Shown in pieces: positions 36,438-40,964 of a stretch of 40,964 nucleotides of DNA. Source of the DNA: Deltaproteobacteria bacterium (lineage in GTDB: Bacteria > Myxococcota_A > Polyangia > Polyangiales > Polyangiaceae); assembly GCA_016875405.1 (NCBI GenBank), contig VGRJ01000033.1, positions 1-40,964 on the forward strand. Reading direction: 5' to 3'. How positions within the stretch are numbered: position 1 is the stretch's first letter; each line of letters opens with the position of its first letter. Both the position numbers and the translations under genes were made by a program. The notes under the pieces are model-generated. The model searched no databases, had not been told where the DNA came from, and saw only the letters and a list, made by a program, of their open reading frames with translations.

Positions 36438-39111
36438 CGGCGCGAGCCTCCACGTAGAGCGCGTACGAGAGGTTCGCGTCGTCGAGGCGCGTCTCGGCCG
36501 AGACGCGACAGCGCGCAAGGCTCGCGCGGAAGAGGTTCGCCCCGCGAAGATCCGCGCCCGACAGGTCGGCGTTCGGGAGCAGCCCCTCCATCAGGTTGGC
36601 GCCCGCGAGCACGGCCCCGCGCAGGTTCGCGCGCGCGAGCGAGGCCCGCGGAGCCCGGATGCGGAGGAGGCTCGCTCCCTCGAGGTTCGCCTCGCCGAGC
36701 TCAGCGCCCTCGAGCGTCGCGTCGTCGAAGCATGCGCCGCAGAGGTTCGTGGCGCGAAGGTTGGCCTTCGTCAGGGTCGCGCCGACGAACGACGCCCGGG
36801 CGAGGCTCGACCCGTGAACGACGCGCAGGTTGGTGGCGTCCGCCCCGGTGAAGTCGGCGTCGTCGGCATGGACCGCTGTCAGCAGGCTCTCGCGCAGCGT
36901 CGCCCCGCGAAAATTCGCGCCCACGAGTCGGACGTGAAGGAACGAGACCTCCTCGAGCAGCGCCTCGGCGAAGCACGACCCCGAGAGCTCGATCGGCCGC
37001 TCCGCGGCGCCGATGAGCTGGACTGCGCGAGCCTTGATCCCTCGAAAGTCGCAGCGCTCGAAGGTCGCGTCGAGGCAGTCGTTGCCCTCGAGCCGCGCCC
37101 CGCGCAATCGGAGCTCGACGCAGCGGCTCTTCGCGAACGTGACGCCCGTCAAGTCGAGATCCGAGAGCTCGGTGCGTACGAGCGTAGCCTCACCCAGGTT
37201 CGCGCCCCGCACCCGCGCCCCTTCGAGCGTCGCGTCGGTGAGATCGGCGCGCACGAGGACCGCGTCGGTAAGATCGGCCTGCCCGAGGTCGCAGCCGACG
37301 AGCCTCGCGCCCTCGAGGAACGCCCCGCGAAGGTCGGCGCCGACGAGCGAGAGCCCGGCCAAATCGGCGCCGGTGAGATCGCGCCCTGCGAGCGAGACTC
37401 CGGACAGAACGGCGGCCTCGACCTCCCCTCGGACCCTTGCGTTCGCCTCTGCGCCGAGCGCACGGGCCGGCGGGAACAAGTGGCCGTAGCGCCGATACGC
37501 CGTCATGACGTTGTGCTCGGCGAACTCGAGCCGCCTCGGGTACTCGGGATCGGCGAGCTTCGCCTCGGCCTCGACCATCGGCACGCCGGCGTTGCGTCCG
37601 AGCTCGACCATGTCGCGCAGCTTCCTCAGCTCTTCGGAGGCGCGGAAGGTGGGCGGGCCGCCTTGCTCCGAGGCCTTCTCCGCGACGAGGGCGTCGTAGT
37701 TCACCCCCGCCCGCTCGCAGTCCTTGCGGGCCTCGGCCACTGCCGCCTCCACGCGCCGCGCGGCATCGCCCTCGGCCGCCTCCGCTTGGTCGAGCTGGTC
37801 GTCGAGCGCGACCGCGAGCGCGTCGGGATCGTCGGGCACGTCGAGCGGTGGCGGAGGCTCCGGCGGCAGCTGGTGAGCCGATGGGTCGACCCCCTCGCGC
37901 GCGAGGTCGGCGCGGAGGCGCTCGAGCTCGGTACCCGCACGGCGGCGCTGATTGGCCTCGGCGAGCCCTTCGGTCGCGAGCTCTCCCTTCGCGTCCGCGA
38001 GGGCCTCCCCCGCGACGAGCGGGATCGCGGGATGGCGCGGCGGCATGAGGTCGGCCTCGCGCAGCGCGTGGAGGTGCCCCCGCTTTCTGTCGAGCCTGCG
38101 CGCGAGGGCGCTTCGGTAATGGTCGATCGGGCGCTCGCTCCCGCGGCGGTCGCAGCCCACGAGCAGCACACCGAGATCGTGCGCGTCGTCCTCGTAGACC
38201 TCGAGCACCCCGCGAAAAATCGCGGTGGCTCGCATGCGGTGCGGCACCACGTGGAGCGTGTCGAGGCGAAGAGGCACCTCGACGAGCGCGTCGCTCGCCG
38301 CCCCGGCATCGAACGATGACCTCGACGCGACGAAGGCCCGGGCGACGAGATCCGTGATGCGCGCCTCGATCGTCGCGCGCTCCGGGTGGAGGTTCTCGAG
38401 CACGAACGCCTCATCGCCCCGGAAGAAGTCGGGGAGCCATTGGTCTTCGGGGGCCACGTTGAAGCTGCGCCAGTCGATGTCCTCGGGCAGCCCCGGGAAG
38501 CTCTCGGCGAGCCACCTCGAGTCGTACGTGCCGGCGCGCGCGCGCCGCTCCGGGCGCGTCGTGTCGAGAGCGCCAAAGCCAACGGCGGGGGGGCGCTGCG
38601 AAGGCGAGGTGACGAGGTGGTCGGGGTGCTCGACGTTGGGCAGCGGCTGCACGTCCTTGCCGTCGCGACGAACGAGGCTCGCGCCCTTGCCCTGAGGGTT
38701 CGGCTCGTGGCCGGCGCCCCCGAAGGCGTTCGCCCAGGTGAGCGGCAGCTCTCGAAACGGCGCGGGCTCGGTCGGCACGCCGCGTCGCCACACCCGATCG
38801 CCCACGGCGACGAGGCGCTTGTCGATGGTGCCGAGGCCGACGCGCACCGCGCACACCGGCGCGTCGCCGCCCGGTGGGTAGGCTCGCGCGGTGACGAGCA
38901 GCTCGCCCGTGGCCTTGGGCATGCCCTCGTCGAACACCGCCTCCTTGCCGAGGTCCTCGACGATCGAGGCCCAGACGACCGCGTCCTGGAGGGCGATCGA
39001 GGGGTGCTCGAGCGAAAAGTGAACCATCACGCTCGGCGTGAAGAAGAAGCGCCGACGATGCTCGAAGGTCCGGTAGAGGACCCCGAGCTTCAGCGGCTTG
39101 ACGACCTTCAC
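36427..39111 (-). CDS. DUF2169 adaptor fused to a pentapeptide-repeat domain
   Basis: 894 residues from a GTG at 39111-39109, with GGAG eight or nine bases before it. Residues 1 to about 335 are DUF2169 (FTPSVMVHFSL, ELLVTARAYPP, NAFGGAGHEPNPQGKG, IDWRSFNVAPEDQWLPDFF, LRLDTLHVVPHRMRA). Residues about 350-560 form a helical, charged linker with a Pro-rich break (PPEPPPPLDVPDDPD). From about 590 to 885 the protein is pentapeptide repeats. DUF2169 proteins are T6SS-linked adaptors; fusion to a long beta-helix suggests a fixed scaffold that bridges the VgrG and PAAR-like ends. It starts 11 bases after the VgrG stop and overlaps the next gene by 11 bases. Confidence 0.9.
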   Translation of the reverse strand: MKVVKPLKLGVLYRTFEHRRRFFFTPSVMVHFSLEHPSIALQDAVVWASIVEDLGKEAVFDEGMPKATGELLVTARAYPPGGDAPVCAVRVGLGTIDKRLVAVGDRVWRRGVPTEPAPFRELPLTWANAFGGAGHEPNPQGKGASLVRRDGKDVQPLPNVEHPDHLVTSPSQRPPAVGFGALDTTRPERRARAGTYDSRWLAESFPGLPEDIDWRSFNVAPEDQWLPDFFRGDEAFVLENLHPERATIEARITDLVARAFVASRSSFDAGAASDALVEVPLRLDTLHVVPHRMRATAIFRGVLEVYEDDAHDLGVLLVGCDRRGSERPIDHYRSALARRLDRKRGHLHALREADLMPPRHPAIPLVAGEALADAKGELATEGLAEANQRRRAGTELERLRADLAREGVDPSAHQLPPEPPPPLDVPDDPDALAVALDDQLDQAEAAEGDAARRVEAAVAEARKDCERAGVNYDALVAEKASEQGGPPTFRASEELRKLRDMVELGRNAGVPMVEAEAKLADPEYPRRLEFAEHNVMTAYRRYGHLFPPARALGAEANARVRGEVEAAVLSGVSLAGRDLTGADLAGLSLVGADLRGAFLEGARLVGCDLGQADLTDAVLVRADLTDATLEGARVRGANLGEATLVRTELSDLDLTGVTFAKSRCVELRLRGARLEGNDCLDATFERCDFRGIKARAVQLIGAAERPIELSGSCFAEALLEEVSFLHVRLVGANFRGATLRESLLTAVHADDADFTGADATNLRVVHGSSLARASFVGATLTKANLRATNLCGACFDDATLEGAELGEANLEGASLLRIRAPRASLARANLRGAVLAGANLMEGLLPNADLSGADLRGANLFRASLARCRVSAETRLDDANLSYALYVEARADGP

Positions 39112-39122
39112 GGGCGCTCCGC

Positions 39123-40964
39123 TCAGAAGAAGATCGTGAGCGCGGCGCTCTCGAGCTTCACGGTGGCGATGTCGACCGACACGAGGTGGTTCTCGATGTT
39201 GACCATCGTCTTGTCGATCTTGATCGGGCGATTGCGAAGGTCGACGGAGCCGTCGAACTCGAGCTTCGCGCCCGCGGCGAATTTCAGTTTGAGGCCGAGC
39301 GCCGCCTCGAACTTCAGGCCCGCGAAGAGCTCGATCTTCGCGCCGACCTGGTTCGAGTTGCGGACGCCGACGAAGGTCTCGCTCGTCGCGCCGCCGTTGA
39401 AGCTGGCCGAGACGCTCAAGAACTTCTTCAGCGTCGTGCCGACGACCGTCTGTCCGTAGCTGGCCGAGAAGTTCTCGATGACGTCGCCGGAGACGGCCCT
39501 GTCGGTGGCGCCGAGGACCTTCACGCTTTCGTTACCGTTGATCGTCTTCGTGACGTTCCCCGAGACCGTCTCCGTCAGATCGCCCGCGACGTCGACGAGG
39601 ATGTTCGCGTTGTAGGTCTCCTTCGCGTCGCCGACGACGTGCAGCTGCGAGAGCCCGGACACTTCGGTGAGCTGGTCGCCGAGCACCGTCGTCTTCCACA
39701 GCCCGTCGAAGTCGTACTGCGTGTCGCCGACGACGTGCAGGCTCTTCGTCCCGAACATCTCGACGGCGCTGTCGCCGGTCACGTTCATCGCGTAGTTCGA
39801 GAGGTAGTGGTTCGCGACGTCACCGATGACCTTCTCGGTGAGGGTTCCGCAGACCTCGACGACCTGCTTGCCGCCGAAGGTGAACAGGCCGTGCCCATGG
39901 GTCGACAGGAGCGCATTGAACCCGTCCTTCAGGACACCGAGGTAGAGCGACGTCGTCTCGATCGGGCAGTACATGTACATCGACTGCTCGCCGAGTTTGT
40001 CCTCGAGCCGGATCAGGTTCTCGTGGGCGGTCTGAATGACGTTCTGGGTGTGGTTCTTTGCGACGACCGGGCTCGGCGTCTTGGCGTTCGGGACGACGCC
40101 GGCGATCACCGGACGGTCAGGGTCCCCGCCGAGGAAAATCAGCGTCACCTCGGTGCCCTTGAGGAGCGGGAAGTGGAAGCCCTCGGTGCTGCCGCCGTAG
40201 GGTTGCTGCTGCCGCACCCATGCCGATGCCTTGCCGTCGCCGAGCTCGCTCTCGTCGAACATCACGCGGACCTTGTAGCGGCCCTGCTCGTCGAGCTGCG
40301 CGTAGGGACTCTCGGCCTCGCCGCACACGACCGCGGACTCGTAGCTCGATATGCGCGGCCACGGCGTGCGATCGATCGGCGTGCGGTAGGTGAGGTCGGA
40401 CGCGATCGCGCGGACTTCGCAGGCGTACTCCTTGTCGAGCTCGATGCCGAGCGCCGACATGACCTCTGGCAAGTCCGCTGCCTGATTCCCTTCGTGGGAG
40501 ATAGAGACCGCGAGGTACTTGCGGTTGAGCTCGCCGCGCGGGTGGTCGTCGAGCGAGAAGAGCCGTCCGGCCTGCAGGTGGAAGACGCGTCCGCGCGCCT
40601 CGAGCACACGCTGCTGCGCCTCGAGCGACTGCATTCGGATGCGGGCGAGCGCCTCCCCCTCGGTCGGCGTGGCGAAGTGGTCCTCGGCGAAGCGGCTCAT
40701 CGTGCCGCGCTTCGCCTTCCCGAGCTTCGAGAGGCCGCGGACCTCGAGGGTCGGCTTCAGATAGTCGTAGTCGTGAAGCGCGACCTCGTGCGGGACGGCG
40801 CGGGAGCGCGAGCGGACCCACTCGAAGGCCTCGAGCGCCATCGAGTCGCCTTCGGAGAGGGGCCGGTACTTCACGACGCCAGGTCCGTGCAGCGCGTCGT
40901 ACTGAGGGCCATCGACGATGACCACGCGCTCCTTCTTCTCGCCCTGCTCGAAGTAGTAGAAGAG
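39123..40964 (-). CDS. vgrG: VgrG spike protein, N-terminus beyond window edge
   Basis: 613 residues are visible; the frame is open at base 40964 and the start, probably some 150-200 codons away, lies outside. The visible part begins in the gp27-like region (LFYYFEQGEKKERVVIVDG), then the gp5-like OB fold (YKVRVMFDES, WVRQQQPYGG, FHFPLLKGTEV, GDPDRPVIAGVVPN). It is followed by a long C-terminal stem of strand repeats with recurring V-x-G-D patterns (VIGDVANHYL, NVTGDSAVEM, VVGDTQYD, VLGDQLTEV, VVGDAKETY, DVAGDLTETV), a triple-stranded beta-prism needle. The very end (about 60 residues) is hydrophobic strands with no toxin domain. It forms the puncturing tip of a T6SS with the DUF4150 cap encoded downstream. 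The other T6SS genes are not in this window. Confidence 0.93.
   Translation of the reverse strand, partial: LFYYFEQGEKKERVVIVDGPQYDALHGPGVVKYRPLSEGDSMALEAFEWVRSRSRAVPHEVALHDYDYLKPTLEVRGLSKLGKAKRGTMSRFAEDHFATPTEGEALARIRMQSLEAQQRVLEARGRVFHLQAGRLFSLDDHPRGELNRKYLAVSISHEGNQAADLPEVMSALGIELDKEYACEVRAIASDLTYRTPIDRTPWPRISSYESAVVCGEAESPYAQLDEQGRYKVRVMFDESELGDGKASAWVRQQQPYGGSTEGFHFPLLKGTEVTLIFLGGDPDRPVIAGVVPNAKTPSPVVAKNHTQNVIQTAHENLIRLEDKLGEQSMYMYCPIETTSLYLGVLKDGFNALLSTHGHGLFTFGGKQVVEVCGTLTEKVIGDVANHYLSNYAMNVTGDSAVEMFGTKSLHVVGDTQYDFDGLWKTTVLGDQLTEVSGLSQLHVVGDAKETYNANILVDVAGDLTETVSGNVTKTINGNESVKVLGATDRAVSGDVIENFSASYGQTVVGTTLKKFLSVSASFNGGATSETFVGVRNSNQVGAKIELFAGLKFEAALGLKLKFAAGAKLEFDGSVDLRNRPIKIDKTMVNIENHLVSVDIATVKLESAALTIFF

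Noticed and set aside
35334-36851. Plus-strand open frame of 505 codons opposite the pentapeptide gene
   Set aside because: Same explanation; Arg/Glu-rich and without motifs.
36268-38319. Plus-strand open frame of 683 codons opposite the DUF2169-pentapeptide gene
   Set aside because: Arises from repetitive GC-rich pentapeptide codons; composition is not protein-like and the minus strand has clear domains and overlaps.

Overview
The window is about 41 kb of gene-dense, very GC-rich DNA with short intergenic gaps and many ATGA, GTGA or TGATG gene overlaps. I read it as a chromosomal segment of a myxobacterium (Myxococcota, Polyangiales-like). The reasons are lipoproteins with Gly/Ser/Ala-rich linkers, a mitochondrial-EFG1-like EF-G, a PPi-type phosphofructokinase, and a type VI secretion (T6SS) VgrG island with DUF2169, DUF3540, DUF4150 and pentapeptide-repeat proteins. 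I see no rRNA, tRNA, CRISPR array, transposase or integrase, and no stretch whose composition suggests recent transfer.

Layout. 1-354 (-): glycine-rich RRM RNA-binding protein cut by the window edge, with a roughly 320-bp upstream region. 675-5745 (-): alpha/beta hydrolase, MoxR AAA+ ATPase, DUF58 and TgpA-like transglutaminase, the last three coupled by 4-bp overlaps. 5856-8907 (+): PLP-dependent deaminase/desulfhydrase-like enzyme and a lipoprotein gamma-glutamyltransferase. 8918-9682 (-): SMUG1-type uracil-DNA glycosylase. 9743-11412 (+): Bcp peroxiredoxin with a histone-H1-like tail, a NUDIX CoA diphosphatase and a small unknown protein. 11445-15064 (+): two-subunit biotin-dependent acyl-CoA carboxylase. 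15173-17789 (+): two lipoproteins, one a pectate-lyase-like beta-helix. 17863-21851 (-): EF-G, a small Rossmann-like protein and a PPi-type phosphofructokinase. 21987-25522 (+): NadA, a nucleotide-sugar-epimerase-like SDR and PlsX. 25554-28588 (-): a membrane protein with a His-rich tail and an RlmD-like rRNA methyltransferase. 28640-33208 (+): DUF2169 protein with a coiled-coil tail, a GH31 lipoprotein and ApaG. 33335-34240 (+): unknown lipoprotein. 34267-40964 (-): the VgrG island, running off the right edge.

How the genes work together. Most of the window is housekeeping: translation (EF-G, RlmD), NAD and phospholipid precursor synthesis (NadA, PlsX), glycolysis (PFK), repair and damage control (SMUG1, Bcp, NUDIX), acyl-CoA carboxylation, and envelope hydrolases. 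The most distinctive part is the right third. There a VgrG, a DUF2169-pentapeptide-repeat fusion, a second pentapeptide-repeat protein, DUF3540 and the PAAR-like DUF4150 protein form one operon. It ends at a perfect 9-bp inverted repeat without any visible toxin or immunity gene. A second DUF2169 protein, carrying a long charged coiled coil instead of pentapeptide repeats, lies 4 kb away and overlaps a secreted GH31 glycosidase gene. I regard this pair of differently tailed DUF2169 proteins, and the toxin-less spike module, as the best candidates for something undescribed.
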